Source: Embleya scabrispora DSM 41855 (lineage in GTDB: Bacteria; Actinomycetota; Actinomycetes; Streptomycetales; Streptomycetaceae). Taken from it: a stretch of DNA of 64,000 nucleotides. The translations under genes were made by a program, and so were the position numbers. The DNA lies in the NCBI RefSeq assembly GCF_000372745.1, contig NZ_KB889618.1, positions 62,001-126,000 on the forward strand, given 5' to 3'. Every line of letters starts with the position of its first letter. The stretch's first letter is position 1. The notes below the pieces were generated by a model, which saw nothing but the letters and a program-made list of their open reading frames with translations, was not told the DNA's origin and ran no database searches. Positions 33,616 through 41,644 of this stretch are shown here, piece after piece.

Positions 33616-34773
33616 TCACCGTCGGCCCCGGGAACCGCCCCGAGATCGGTTCTCGGTCCGGCCCCGGGCGGCGGTGGTCGTGGTGCCGGTGTGGTCGCCG
33701 TCGGCCCGGTGGGCGAGGCGCTCGGCATGCGCGGCGGCCTTCCGGGCGTGGCGTCGGGCGTCGGGCAGGCCGCGTTCGGCTTGTCCGACCCGGTCCCGGG
33801 CGTGCTGTTCGGCCTCGGTGGCGTCGCGTTCGGCCTGTTCCGCGTCCGCGACCTCGCGGCGCAGTTCCGCGAGGTGCTCACGGGCTTGCCGCTGTCGTTC
33901 CCGTGCGTCGCGGGATTCGGTGCGGGCCTGTTCGAGGGCCGCTTCCGCCGCCACGACGGACGCCGCGGCTTCCTCGGCGCCGCGACGCGCCTCGGCGGCC
34001 CGGGCGCGGGCTTCGCGACGGGCCCCGGCCTGCTCCGAGTCGCCCGCTTCGGCCGGCGCCGGGTGCGGCGAGGAACCGGTCCGCCGCCGCGTACCGGAGC
34101 CGGACCGCGTACCGGAGCCGGACCGTGAACCGGCGCCGGAACCGGACGCGGAACCGGACGCGGAACCGGACGCGGAACCGGACCGTGAACCGGCGGACGG
34201 GCCCGCGGCTGCCGCGGCGTCGGTCGCAACGGACGGGAACACGGGCGGTAGAAGCGGGTGGGCGAGCCGACCGGATGCCCATGCCGCTGCGGCCTCCGGG
34301 TCGGCGAGGGCGGCCTGGAGAGTGCTGCGGATCTCGAGGACGGCCTGGTCGCTCAGTGGGTGCCCGGCCTGCCCCGCCAACTCGCCGGCCTGCCCGGCGA
34401 GCGCCGTGGTCAGCGCGCGTTGCCGAGCGGACAGCGCCCGCAGCCGGGGCCCGTCGAGATCCCGATGCGCCTGGCGCAACTCCTCGCCGAGCTCCAACAG
34501 GCCGCGCACCCGGTCCGGTCGGGCACGCACCAGGACGTTGCTCGCCCAGGCGGCGAGAGTGGGGCGGCGCAGGGCTTTGACCCGCGTCGCGAGGCCGCGT
34601 TCCCCGTCCCGGCGGGCCCGGGCGGCCCGGGCGTCGCGTGCGGCGGTGAACTCGGACGGCGGCAGCGCGTACAACTCGTCGGCGACCGCCTCGAAGCCCT
34701 CGGCGTCGACGCGGCCGCCGGTGCCCTGCGCGTCGGCGCGATCACCGGAGCCGGATCCGGCGCGACGTGCCAT
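33616..34773 (-). CDS. Ala/Arg-rich coiled-coil protein with a Gly-Ser linker
   Basis: 385 aa from ATG 34773 (GGAGG nearby upstream). An N-terminal helical domain (about 15-165: 'VADELYALPPSEFTAARDARAARARRDGERGLA', 'LRRPTLAAWASNVLVRARPDRV') is followed by a Gly/Ser/Arg repeat linker (about 200-240) and a long coiled coil rich in Ala, Glu and Arg (about 250-350: 'ARREARARAAEARRGAEEAAASVVAAEAALEQ'). It ends with a basic tail. The N-terminal part resembles uncharacterised actinobacterial proteins. No enzyme motif, signal peptide or membrane segment is visible. It may be a structural or nucleoid-associated factor. The linker DNA is a tandem repeat. Confidence 0.7.
   Translation of the reverse strand: MARRAGSGSGDRADAQGTGGRVDAEGFEAVADELYALPPSEFTAARDARAARARRDGERGLATRVKALRRPTLAAWASNVLVRARPDRVRGLLELGEELRQAHRDLDGPRLRALSARQRALTTALAGQAGELAGQAGHPLSDQAVLEIRSTLQAALADPEAAAAWASGRLAHPLLPPVFPSVATDAAAAAGPSAGSRSGSASGSASGSASGSGAGSRSGSGTRSGSGTRRRTGSSPHPAPAEAGDSEQAGARREARARAAEARRGAEEAAASVVAAEAALEQARTESRDARERQRQAREHLAELRREVADAEQAERDATEAEQHARDRVGQAERGLPDARRHARKAAAHAERLAHRADGDHTGTTTTAARGRTENRSRGGSRGRR
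34090..34190 (-). repeat. in-frame 12-bp and 18-bp tandem repeats encoding a Gly-Ser linker
   Basis: On the plus strand, GGAACCGGACGC repeats about four times from 34138 to 34185. Just before it, CGTACCGGAGCCGGACCG repeats twice (34090-34125). Read on the minus strand they encode SGSASGSA and SRSGSGTR-like units. Unit lengths are multiples of three, so copy-number change would keep the frame. Confidence 0.65.
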
Positions 34774-35136
34774 CGGCCCCCGCCTCCTCTCCGCCTCGTC
34801 GCCGACCGGCCGGCAGCCGGTTCGCACAGGGCAAAGCTGCCCGAACCAGTCGACGATTACGCGTGCCGGCGCGCCACTACGACGTGATCGGCCGTCCGCG
34901 CGGCGGGTTCGGAGACCACCGGCTCGCAGCCGCTGTTCCTGCTCGGCTCCCGTCGCCGGGCCGTCCACCCGAGGCCACGACTCGGCGAAACCGGCGCACC
35001 GATGGCGGATGGTACGTAGTCGTGCTCAGGTCCGCGGTTCCGTCGGAGCGCGTTCGGTGAGCTGGTGCAGGCGTAGGGCGAGTTGCAGTTCGAGCGCTTG
35101 TTGTGGCTGGTTCCACTCCGGTCCGAGCAGGGCCTC
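34774..35136. other. 363-bp region without a supported gene
   Basis: It lies between the coiled-coil gene and the broken dehydrogenase. Open frames cross it on both strands but lack an RBS and recognisable protein. CGTCAGG-like palindromes are not evident. It probably holds the coiled-coil gene promoter and decayed sequence downstream of the pseudogene. Confidence 0.35.
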
Positions 35137-35500
35137 GACGCGGTCCAGCCGCCGTCCGGTGTGCGTGAGGTGCCGGTGATGTGGCGGGCGTGGGGTCGGC
35201 ACAGGAAGAGGGCCGCCGCGGCGATTTCGTCGGGTTCGATCAGCCGCTTGACCGCCGAGTGGTGGAGCATGATGTCGCGGAGCACGTCGTCGGGGTGGAT
35301 GCCGTGTGCGGTGGCCTGGGCGGTGATCCGGTTCTCGGTCAGTGGTGTGCGGACGTAGCCGGGGCTGATGCAGTTGCCGGTCACGCCGTAGGGGGCGCCT
35401 TCGAGGGCGGCGACCTTGCTGAGTCCCTCCTGGGCGTGTTTGGCGGCCACTGCACCGAGGAGATGTTGACGATGCGCCCCCAGCCGTGGGTGTACGTCAT
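35137..35500 (-). pseudogene. remnant of a 3-hydroxybutyrate dehydrogenase-like SDR gene
   Basis: The C-terminal half of a short-chain dehydrogenase is readable in one frame: 'AAKHAQEGLSKVAALEG', 'CISPGYVRTPLTENRI', 'VKRLIEPDEIAAAALFL' and the terminal 'GGWTA', matching D-3-hydroxybutyrate dehydrogenases. Upstream, 'HGWGRIVNISSV' (the catalytic Ser strand) is in a different frame. The stretch between Ser and the catalytic Tyr is deleted, so the YxxxK Tyr is missing. The whole N-terminal Rossmann half is absent, and the stop after GGWTA is lost. Clearly non-functional. Confidence 0.75.
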
Positions 35501-35586
35501 CGACGGAGAGGCGAGCGCCGGCGACGCCTCCTCGGGGCCGGGGCGACGCGGCCGGTCGAAGGGGCGGTGTCCCGGTTCGGGGCACG

Positions 35587-36519
35587 TTACGGGACGGGGC
35601 AGGGTGAGGTCTCCGTTCCGGGCGCCGGTCGGTCGGCCGGCTTGGTGACGGGCGCGGGATCCAGGCCGGCGCGGCGCCGGTGACACAGGCGTTCCAATGC
35701 CTGTACCCCCGGTTCCGCGCCGCGGAGCAGGGAGGGCCCGGAGCCGACGAAGCGGGAACAGACGCCCACGTGGGCGTGATGGACGTCGGTCAGGACCTCG
35801 ACCAGGCGCCGGTGGGCGGGGCGCAAAGTGGAGGACTTCGCCGGCGCGACCAGACCCCACTTGCGCAGGTCCCGTACCAGGACGCGGTGATCGGCCGACC
35901 ACAGGCCGGAGAATCCGGCTCGCGCAACGTGCGGCGGCGTCATCGAGGGCCGAACGATCTCGTGGTATTCGTCGATGCCGAAGGACGCGGTGACGCGCAG
36001 GGCGGCCGCGGAGGCGCGCAGGAAGTGCGCGGCGCTCTCCAAGCCGAGGGCCGACCCGTCCGGCGAGGGAGCGTGCAGGGCGTGTCGCAGGGCGACGACG
36101 GTGGCCTGGGTGAGAGCGAAGAACAGGCGATGTCCCTGGACCCAGCGCTCGCGCACCGTGGCCTCCGCCGGAGGCTCGACGGAGTTCGCCCCAGGGGTCA
36201 GCCCGGCCGCGTGCGCGGCGAGTTCGAGGTCGGGCTCCGTCAAAGTCCCGTCCGCGTGCCGGGAGAAGGCCCGCACTTCGGCGAGAGTGGCGTACAGGGC
36301 GCCGACCAACAGGGGCGCCGGGGCGCAGGCGCAACGTGCGACCGCGAAGTATTCGTCGAACGCGGCTTCGCGGGGCGCGCGATCGGGGAGGCGTCGGTGG
36401 TCGGGGGACGTGTGCCGGCAAGCGGATCGACTCGCGGCCTCACGCACGATCGTGAGGTCGTGGGGGAGGCGATCGGGAGGAGCGAGCCACAGCACGGATA
36501 CGCTTGTCATATGCGTCAT
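35587..36519 (-). CDS. protein of unknown function, divergent from the PLP decarboxylase
   Basis: About 310 aa. Helix-rich, with 'REAAFDEYFAVARCACAPAPLLVGALYATLAEVRAF', 'RLFFALTQATVVALRHAL', 'AAHFLRASAAALRVTASFGIDEYHEIVRPSMTPPH' and 'GFSGLWSADHRVLVRDLRKW'. Several His and Arg residues in the last two blocks hint at a haem- or metal-binding helical enzyme, perhaps distantly like the tryptophan 2,3-dioxygenase superfamily, but I cannot assign it. Possible starts are ATG 36552, 36519 or 36510. The first would overlap the divergent decarboxylase ATG, so 36519 is preferred. The three-base-spaced, AT-rich leader lacks a clear Shine-Dalgarno site. Confidence 0.6.
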   Translation of the reverse strand: MTHMTSVSVLWLAPPDRLPHDLTIVREAASRSACRHTSPDHRRLPDRAPREAAFDEYFAVARCACAPAPLLVGALYATLAEVRAFSRHADGTLTEPDLELAAHAAGLTPGANSVEPPAEATVRERWVQGHRLFFALTQATVVALRHALHAPSPDGSALGLESAAHFLRASAAALRVTASFGIDEYHEIVRPSMTPPHVARAGFSGLWSADHRVLVRDLRKWGLVAPAKSSTLRPAHRRLVEVLTDVHHAHVGVCSRFVGSGPSLLRGAEPGVQALERLCHRRRAGLDPAPVTKPADRPAPGTETSPCPVP

Positions 36520-36550
36520 TTCAGTAGGTTTATGATGTACGTTAACCGGC

Positions 36551-38029
36551 ATGTCGGGTATTTCTATGGAAGATTCGTTTCGTGGCGTTATCGGCGTGGT
36601 CGCGGAGATCCTCGAGGACTATTGGGAGGACCTGCGTGAGGAACGCCTGCCGGTGACGCCCGACCTCCGGCCCGGGGATGTGCGCGCGATGCTGCCCGAC
36701 CACGTGCCGGCGCACGGCGAACCCATCCGGGACGTGCTGGCCGATGTACGGCGTGTGGTGATGCCCGGGCTCGTGCACTGGCAACATCCGTCGTTCCTGG
36801 GCTACTACCCCACTCAGACCAGTCCCGCCTCCGTGGTCGGCGAGCTCTTGGCGTCGGGTCTGGCGGTCCAGCACATGATGTGGTCGACGGGTCCGGCCGC
36901 CACCGAACTCGAGGAAGCGGTTTTGGACCAGCTCGCGGTCGCGCTGGGCCTGCCGCAGCGGTTCCTCGGCGGTGGGGACGGTGGCGGGGTCCTGCAGGAC
37001 TCCGCGTCCTCGGCGGTGCTGGTGGCGCTGGTCGCCGCCCTGTACCGGGCCTCCGACGGGCGCTGGCGCGAGCACGGCACCGAGGGGCGCTACCGCCTGT
37101 ACTGCACCGACCAGGCCAACTCTTGCGTGCCCAAAGCCTCGCGCATCGCGGGCCTGGGTGAGCCGGCCCTGATCGCCACCAAGGCGGGCACCTGCGAGAT
37201 GGACCCCCGCGCCCTCCGCGAGAGACTGACGGCCGATCGCGCCGCGGGTGTCGTTCCCGCGATCGTGGTCGCCTCCGTGGGCACCACGGGCACCTGCGCC
37301 ATCGATCCCGTCGCCGACATCGCCGCGGTGTGCCGCGAGTTCGGGGCGTGGTTGCACGTGGACGCCGCCTACGCCGGATCGGCCGCGATCTGCCCGGAGA
37401 ACCGCTGGATCAACGACGGCGTCGAACACGCCGACTCCTACGCCGTCAACTGCCACAAGTGGCTGCTGACGGGACCACCCTGCGACGCCATGTGGGTGGC
37501 CGACCGACGCAGCCTCACCGCGGCGATGGACATCCGCCCGGACTTCCTGCGCAACCAGGCCAGCGACTCGGGTGACGTCACCGACTTCCGGGACTGGCAG
37601 GTGCCGCTCATGCACCCCTTCCGGGCCCTGAAACTGTGGTTCGTCCTGCGCACCCACGGCATCGAGGGCCTGCGCACGCACATCCGCGAACAGCTCTCCC
37701 TCGCCGAACTGTTCGCCGACCTGGTCCGGGACAGCCCCGGCTTCGAACTGGTCTCGCACACGCTGGGGCTGGTGTGCTTCCGTCTCGCCGGCGACAACGC
37801 GCGCACCGAACGCCTGCGTGCCGACCTGGACGCCACCCGCCGAATCCTGGTGACCCCCACCACCGTCGACGGCCGCTACGTCCTGCGCGCGGCCCTGGGT
37901 TCGCGCCTGGCCTCGCAGACCTCCGTCCGCAACGCCTGGGCCCTGGTGCGCGAGGTCGCCGACGCGATCCCCGACGCCCCGCCCACGCCTTCGGACGTGC
38001 CGGCGACGGTCTCGGTGGGCGCCCGGTGA
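36551..38029 (+). CDS. PLP-dependent aromatic-L-amino-acid-type decarboxylase (group II)
   Basis: 492 aa. 'GLVHWQHPSFLGYYPTQTSPASVVGELL' is the substrate-loop block of aromatic amino acid decarboxylases. 'VASVGTTGTCAIDPV' and 'LHVDAAYAGSAAICPE' hold the Asp/Ala that contact the pyridine ring. 'YAVNCHKWLLTGPPCDAMWV' contains the Schiff-base Lys after His. It converts an aromatic amino acid (tryptophan, DOPA, tyrosine or phenylalanine) to the amine and CO2. Start is either ATG 36551 or ATG 36566; neither has a strong RBS, and leaderless translation is possible. The downstream HHxxxDG acyltransferase could acylate the amine. Confidence 0.88.
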   Translation: MSGISMEDSFRGVIGVVAEILEDYWEDLREERLPVTPDLRPGDVRAMLPDHVPAHGEPIRDVLADVRRVVMPGLVHWQHPSFLGYYPTQTSPASVVGELLASGLAVQHMMWSTGPAATELEEAVLDQLAVALGLPQRFLGGGDGGGVLQDSASSAVLVALVAALYRASDGRWREHGTEGRYRLYCTDQANSCVPKASRIAGLGEPALIATKAGTCEMDPRALRERLTADRAAGVVPAIVVASVGTTGTCAIDPVADIAAVCREFGAWLHVDAAYAGSAAICPENRWINDGVEHADSYAVNCHKWLLTGPPCDAMWVADRRSLTAAMDIRPDFLRNQASDSGDVTDFRDWQVPLMHPFRALKLWFVLRTHGIEGLRTHIREQLSLAELFADLVRDSPGFELVSHTLGLVCFRLAGDNARTERLRADLDATRRILVTPTTVDGRYVLRAALGSRLASQTSVRNAWALVREVADAIPDAPPTPSDVPATVSVGAR

Positions 38030-38202
38030 CCACGAACGCGTCCACTCGTCACTGCGCCCGGGGGGCGGTACCCGCCTCGGCACCGCGGCTGCCGCACCGG
38101 CGAGGAGGCCGGGGGCCGAGGTCGAGGACATGACGCGAACCGTGTACGCACGCCCACGGACTCGAACCCGCGCCGCGCGAACGGCATCGAACGGAGAGCA
38201 CC

Positions 38203-39504
38203 ATGCACGAGCGTGACAGCGAGGCGGGCGAACGTTGGTTCCACTACGGGGCGGCGCACCCCCACTCGACCATGGAGATCGGCGGGGTGGTCCTGGTCTC
38301 CGGCCCCGCGCCCTCGACCGACGAACTGCACGCGTTGATCGACATCGTCCGCGCGGCTCACCCACCGCTGCGCGACCGAGCTCGCACGCCCGGTGCGCAC
38401 GCGCGCGGTCCGACCGTGCCCGCCGATCACCTCGAAGAGTTCGCGCTGCCCGTCGACGGCGGAGAAGCCGCGCTGCACGCGGCGATCGAGCGCGTGTGCG
38501 GCCGACCCCTGGCGGACGTCACCTGGGGCACGACCCTGCTCCACGGCCACCGGGAAGACGAGTTCGCCCTGCTTCTGCGCGCCCATCACGGCCTCCTGGA
38601 CGGCATGTCCCTGGTCGGGATCATGCTCGCCGCGCTGGGTGAACCCAGCCTCAGACGCCACCGCGCACCGCCCAAATCGGCTCCCGTGTGGACGCCCCGC
38701 CGTGTGCGTGCCCTGCTCCGGGGGGTCGCCGACCTCGCGCGGCCCGCGGACGCGGTCACGCTGGGCCCGGCGGGTGTCCGGGCGCCGACCGGTCCACCGC
38801 GACGCCGATGGGCGCACACTCCGCTGGCCCGGATGAAGGCCATCGCGCGGGCGAGTGGCACCAGCCTGAACGACGTCTACCTCGCCGCCCTCGCCGGCGC
38901 GTTGCGCCCCCTGCTGCCCGACGACGCCACCGGCATCGTGCAGGCGATGGTCCCGCTCGACACCCGACGCAGCGACACGAGCGAAGCGGTGGGCAACTTC
39001 CACCGCGGCGTCCGCGTCGCCCTGCCCTGCCGAATGTCCACCGCCGCCGAGCGGCTGGCCGCCACACACCTGGCCACCGCGAACATCCGGACCGGCCGCT
39101 ACGACCCCGACGCGGACACCCTGTTCGACACGCTGCCCACCCGCTGGCACGGTCGGGCCGTGGCCCGCTCCCTGCACCCGCGGCGCACCACCCTGGTGTC
39201 CACCCATGTCCCCGGCCCGGCCCGACCGCTCGAACTCCTCGGCCACGGCATCCACACGCTGCTGCCGCTGATGTTCCTGCCTCCCGGCCACCACCTGTCG
39301 GTCTGCCTGGCCGAATACGCCGGAACCGCGCACCTGGCCGTCGTCGCCGACCCGAGCCTGCCCGCCGTCGACCAACTCCCCGCCCGATGGCTCGCCGAAC
39401 TCGACGCACTCGAGCAGACCTCACGCGACGCCGCCTCCACGGTCGCGCCGGAGGCGGTCCACGCTCCGACACCGAACGCCCCGGAGCAGACCGCGACACC
39501 GTGA
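38203..39504 (+). CDS. WS/DGAT-type (HHxxxDG) acyltransferase
   Basis: 433 aa. The active-site motif is 'RAHHGLLDGMSLVGI' (H-H-x3-D-G). Later blocks fit the wax ester synthase/diacylglycerol acyltransferase family: 'GTSLNDVYLAALAGALRPLL', 'VPLDTRRSDTSEAVGNFHRGVRVALP' and 'STHVPGPARPLELLGHGI', the conserved N-V-P-G-P-type C-terminal motif. Family members esterify alcohols or diacylglycerol with acyl-CoA; related HHxxxDG enzymes make amides. The protein is slightly short, with a compact N-terminus. ACGGAGAG precedes the ATG. It is 173 bp downstream of the decarboxylase in the same direction, and may form N-acyl amines or simply storage lipids. Confidence 0.82.
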   Translation: MHERDSEAGERWFHYGAAHPHSTMEIGGVVLVSGPAPSTDELHALIDIVRAAHPPLRDRARTPGAHARGPTVPADHLEEFALPVDGGEAALHAAIERVCGRPLADVTWGTTLLHGHREDEFALLLRAHHGLLDGMSLVGIMLAALGEPSLRRHRAPPKSAPVWTPRRVRALLRGVADLARPADAVTLGPAGVRAPTGPPRRRWAHTPLARMKAIARASGTSLNDVYLAALAGALRPLLPDDATGIVQAMVPLDTRRSDTSEAVGNFHRGVRVALPCRMSTAAERLAATHLATANIRTGRYDPDADTLFDTLPTRWHGRAVARSLHPRRTTLVSTHVPGPARPLELLGHGIHTLLPLMFLPPGHHLSVCLAEYAGTAHLAVVADPSLPAVDQLPARWLAELDALEQTSRDAASTVAPEAVHAPTPNAPEQTATP

Positions 39505-39582
39505 CACCGACACCCGTCCGTTGCGACCACCTCGACCGTCGTCGGGCGGACCCGGGCGCGGCGGTACGTTCCGTACCGTGGG

Positions 39583-40209
39583 TCAGGCGGTGGGCGGGAC
39601 ACGCAAGAGCATCAGGGCGGTGTCGTCGCCGGCGTGGCCGCGGGTGTGCGCGGTGACGGCGTCGGTCAGCCGGGTGAGGGTTTCGTCGGCGCTCATGCCG
39701 GTGGTGGCGGCCGGTGCCCGGGCCAGGCGTTGTTCGCCGAACATCGGGTGGCCGCGGCCGATTCGGGCCTCGGTGATGCCGTCCGTGTACAGCAGCAGCG
39801 CGTCGCCGGATCCCAGGCGGAAGCTCGTTTCCGGCAGGTGGAGCCGCTCGGTCTCGAACATCGGGCTCAGGAGTGTGCCGTGGCCGGGGACCTCCTCGAC
39901 GGTGCCGTGCGCTCGGCGGATCAGGGCCGGGGGATGGCCGGCGCTGGTGATCCGGCCGGCGAAGCCGTCCGCGACCGGGTGGAACACGGCCACGGCCACG
40001 GTGACGAAACGGTCGCCTGCCGCAGGCTGTTCGATGAGCGCGGTGTGCAGGCGGGTGAGGATCTTGCCGGGCCACGAGTGCTGGGTGGCCTCCGCGCGCA
40101 GGGTGTAGCGGGTCAGCGCGGTGACCTTCGCGGCCTCGATGTCCTCGACGATCAGCGGTTCACCGGTGGCGATCAACAGGATCCCACCCGTATTGATAAT
40201 GAAAACCAT
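39583..40209 (-). pseudogene. N-terminally truncated SpoIIE-type PP2C phosphatase
   Basis: 208 codons remain. The C-terminal PP2C/SpoIIE features are intact: 'VTALTRYTLRAEA', 'AGHPPALIRR', 'DALLLYTDGITEARIG' (TDGxxE metal motif) and 'GHAGDDTALMLL' (final DD). The first metal-binding strand, normally GGDFYD followed by GDVxGKG, is missing; the N-terminus instead reads 'MVFIINTGGILLIATGEPLIVEDIEAAK', derived partly from the AT-rich promoter of the divergent ATP-grasp operon. Full-length relatives carry PAS/GAF sensor domains before this. It is probably inactive, cut where the operon to the right joins. Confidence 0.7.
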
Positions 40210-40214
40210 TCCCG
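40194..40214. promoter_or_regulatory. Zur/Fur-family operator-like palindrome
   Basis: TGATAATGAAAACCATTCCCG. The inner AATG/CATT arms are perfect, and TGAAAAcCATT matches the left 11 positions of the actinomycete Zur box (TGAAAATCATTTTCA type) at ten of eleven bases; the right arm is poorer. It is AT-rich in a very GC-rich context and ends 62 bp before the GTG of the ATP-grasp gene, a normal operator position. It also overlaps the first codons of the truncated SpoIIE fragment. A Fur- or IdeR-type regulator is the alternative. Confidence 0.5.
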
Positions 40215-40276
40215 ATACGGTGCGGCGAGTCGAGGCTCTGTGCGAGAGCCGTCGCCGCGGTCGGAGAGGGAGTTCG

Positions 40277-41644
40277 GTGGGTCATCTGCTGGTTGTCGAG
40301 AGTTGGGTCGGGGCGATGAGCGGGTTGTTGCCCAGGGCGATCCATGAAGGCGGGCACGAATTCACCTTCCTGACCCGGGACCTGCACCACTACCTGCGTT
40401 CGGCCGCTGAAGGCGAGCCGCATCCGCTGTTGGCCGCGCGGAACATCGTCACCGCGGAGACCAACGACACGACGGAACTTCCGTCCCTGGTCACCCGATT
40501 GCACGACGCGTTCGGCTTCGACGCGGTGTTGTCGGCGTGCGACTACTACCTGCCCGTCACGGCCCGGATCGCCGCCCGACTGGGCCTGCCGGCGCCCGCG
40601 CCGGACGCGGTAGAGGCGGCCTGCCGCAAGGATCTGACCCGGGTGCGACTGGCCGCCGCAGGCGTTCCCGGTCCGCGCTTCGCGCTATGCCGAGACCTCG
40701 GGCAGACCCGGCTCGCCGCACGGGAGATCGGCTACCCGGTGGTGGTCAAGCCGGTCGACCTGTGCGCCGGAATGCTGGTGCGCAAGGTGCACGACGACGC
40801 CGAGGCGGCGCGCGCCCACCGGGCGTTGGTCGACTTCCCGGTCAACGCGCGCGGCCAGGAGCGGGCCCCCGTGGTGCTGGTCGAGGAGTTCCTCACCGGT
40901 GCCGAGGTCAGCGTCGAGACGGTCACCTTCGACGGACACACCCACGTGGTCGGGGTCACCGACAAGAGCCTCGGCGGAGCACCCTGGTTCATCGAGACCG
41001 GGCACATGTTCCCGGCCGCCCTGGACCCGGCTTCGACCCGGGTGGCCGCGGACACCGCCGTACGCGCCGTCGAGGCGCTGGGCCTGGATCACGTGGTCGC
41101 GCACACCGAGATCAAGCTGACCCCGGGCGGCCCGCGCGTGGTGGAGGTCAATCCGCGGCCGGCGGGCAACCGGATCACCGAACTGGTCCGCCACGTCACG
41201 GGCGTCGACCTGGTCGCCGCGTGCGTGGACGTAGCCCTGGGCCGACGCCCCGACCTCACCGAACGGCCGACCGGGACGCGCAGCGCGGCGATCGGCCTGC
41301 TGCTGCCGAACGAGCGGGACCTGCCCGCCGGCGGAGCGGCCACGCTGGTCGGCATCGACGGCGCGGACGCGGTCCGACACCGACCCGACGTGGTCGAACT
41401 GTCCCTGGCGCCACCGGGCCGCGCGGTGCGCGCCGCGACCAGCAACAACGAGTACCTGGGCCATGTGATGACCGCCGACACCGAAGGCGCCGCCGCGCGG
41501 GAGTCGGCCGAGTGGCTGCTTTCCCGACTGCGGCCGCGCTACGTGGATTCGGGGCCCGTGCCCGGGAGTTCCCCGGCCCCGGGTTCGGTGGACGCGAGTC
41601 CCGAGATCGCGAACTCCGCCGGCATGACGGCGGTGCCCCGATGA
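40277..41644 (+). CDS. ATP-grasp ligase, first gene of the putative metallophore operon
   Basis: 455 aa. N-terminal pre-ATP-grasp domain 'LLVVESWVGAMSGLLPRAIHEGGHEFTFLTRD'. ATP-grasp core: 'CRKDLTRVRLAAAGVPGPRF', the nucleotide-binding 'GYPVVVKPVDLCAGMLVRKV', 'VLVEEFLTGAEVSVETVTF' and the metal-binding 'EIKLTPGGPRVVEVNPRPAGNRI'. Such enzymes join a carboxylate, via acyl phosphate, to an amine; the closest relatives are carbamoyl-phosphate-synthase-like and dipeptide ligases. GTG 40277 is chosen because GAGAGGGAG (40264-40272) is well spaced. An in-frame ATG at 40199 lies inside the palindrome and is unlikely. It ends in an ATGA overlap with the next gene. Confidence 0.85.
   Translation: MGHLLVVESWVGAMSGLLPRAIHEGGHEFTFLTRDLHHYLRSAAEGEPHPLLAARNIVTAETNDTTELPSLVTRLHDAFGFDAVLSACDYYLPVTARIAARLGLPAPAPDAVEAACRKDLTRVRLAAAGVPGPRFALCRDLGQTRLAAREIGYPVVVKPVDLCAGMLVRKVHDDAEAARAHRALVDFPVNARGQERAPVVLVEEFLTGAEVSVETVTFDGHTHVVGVTDKSLGGAPWFIETGHMFPAALDPASTRVAADTAVRAVEALGLDHVVAHTEIKLTPGGPRVVEVNPRPAGNRITELVRHVTGVDLVAACVDVALGRRPDLTERPTGTRSAAIGLLLPNERDLPAGGAATLVGIDGADAVRHRPDVVELSLAPPGRAVRAATSNNEYLGHVMTADTEGAAARESAEWLLSRLRPRYVDSGPVPGSSPAPGSVDASPEIANSAGMTAVPR

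Noticed and set aside
34857-35585. A 242-codon leftward open frame across the dehydrogenase remnant
   Set aside because: Only the part at about 35137-35440 resembles a protein; both ends are non-homologous and the catalytic region is deleted, so it is annotated as a pseudogene.
38203-39504. NRPS condensation domain
   Set aside because: HHxxxDG is shared, but the later blocks fit the WS/DGAT family and no adenylation or carrier domain accompanies it.
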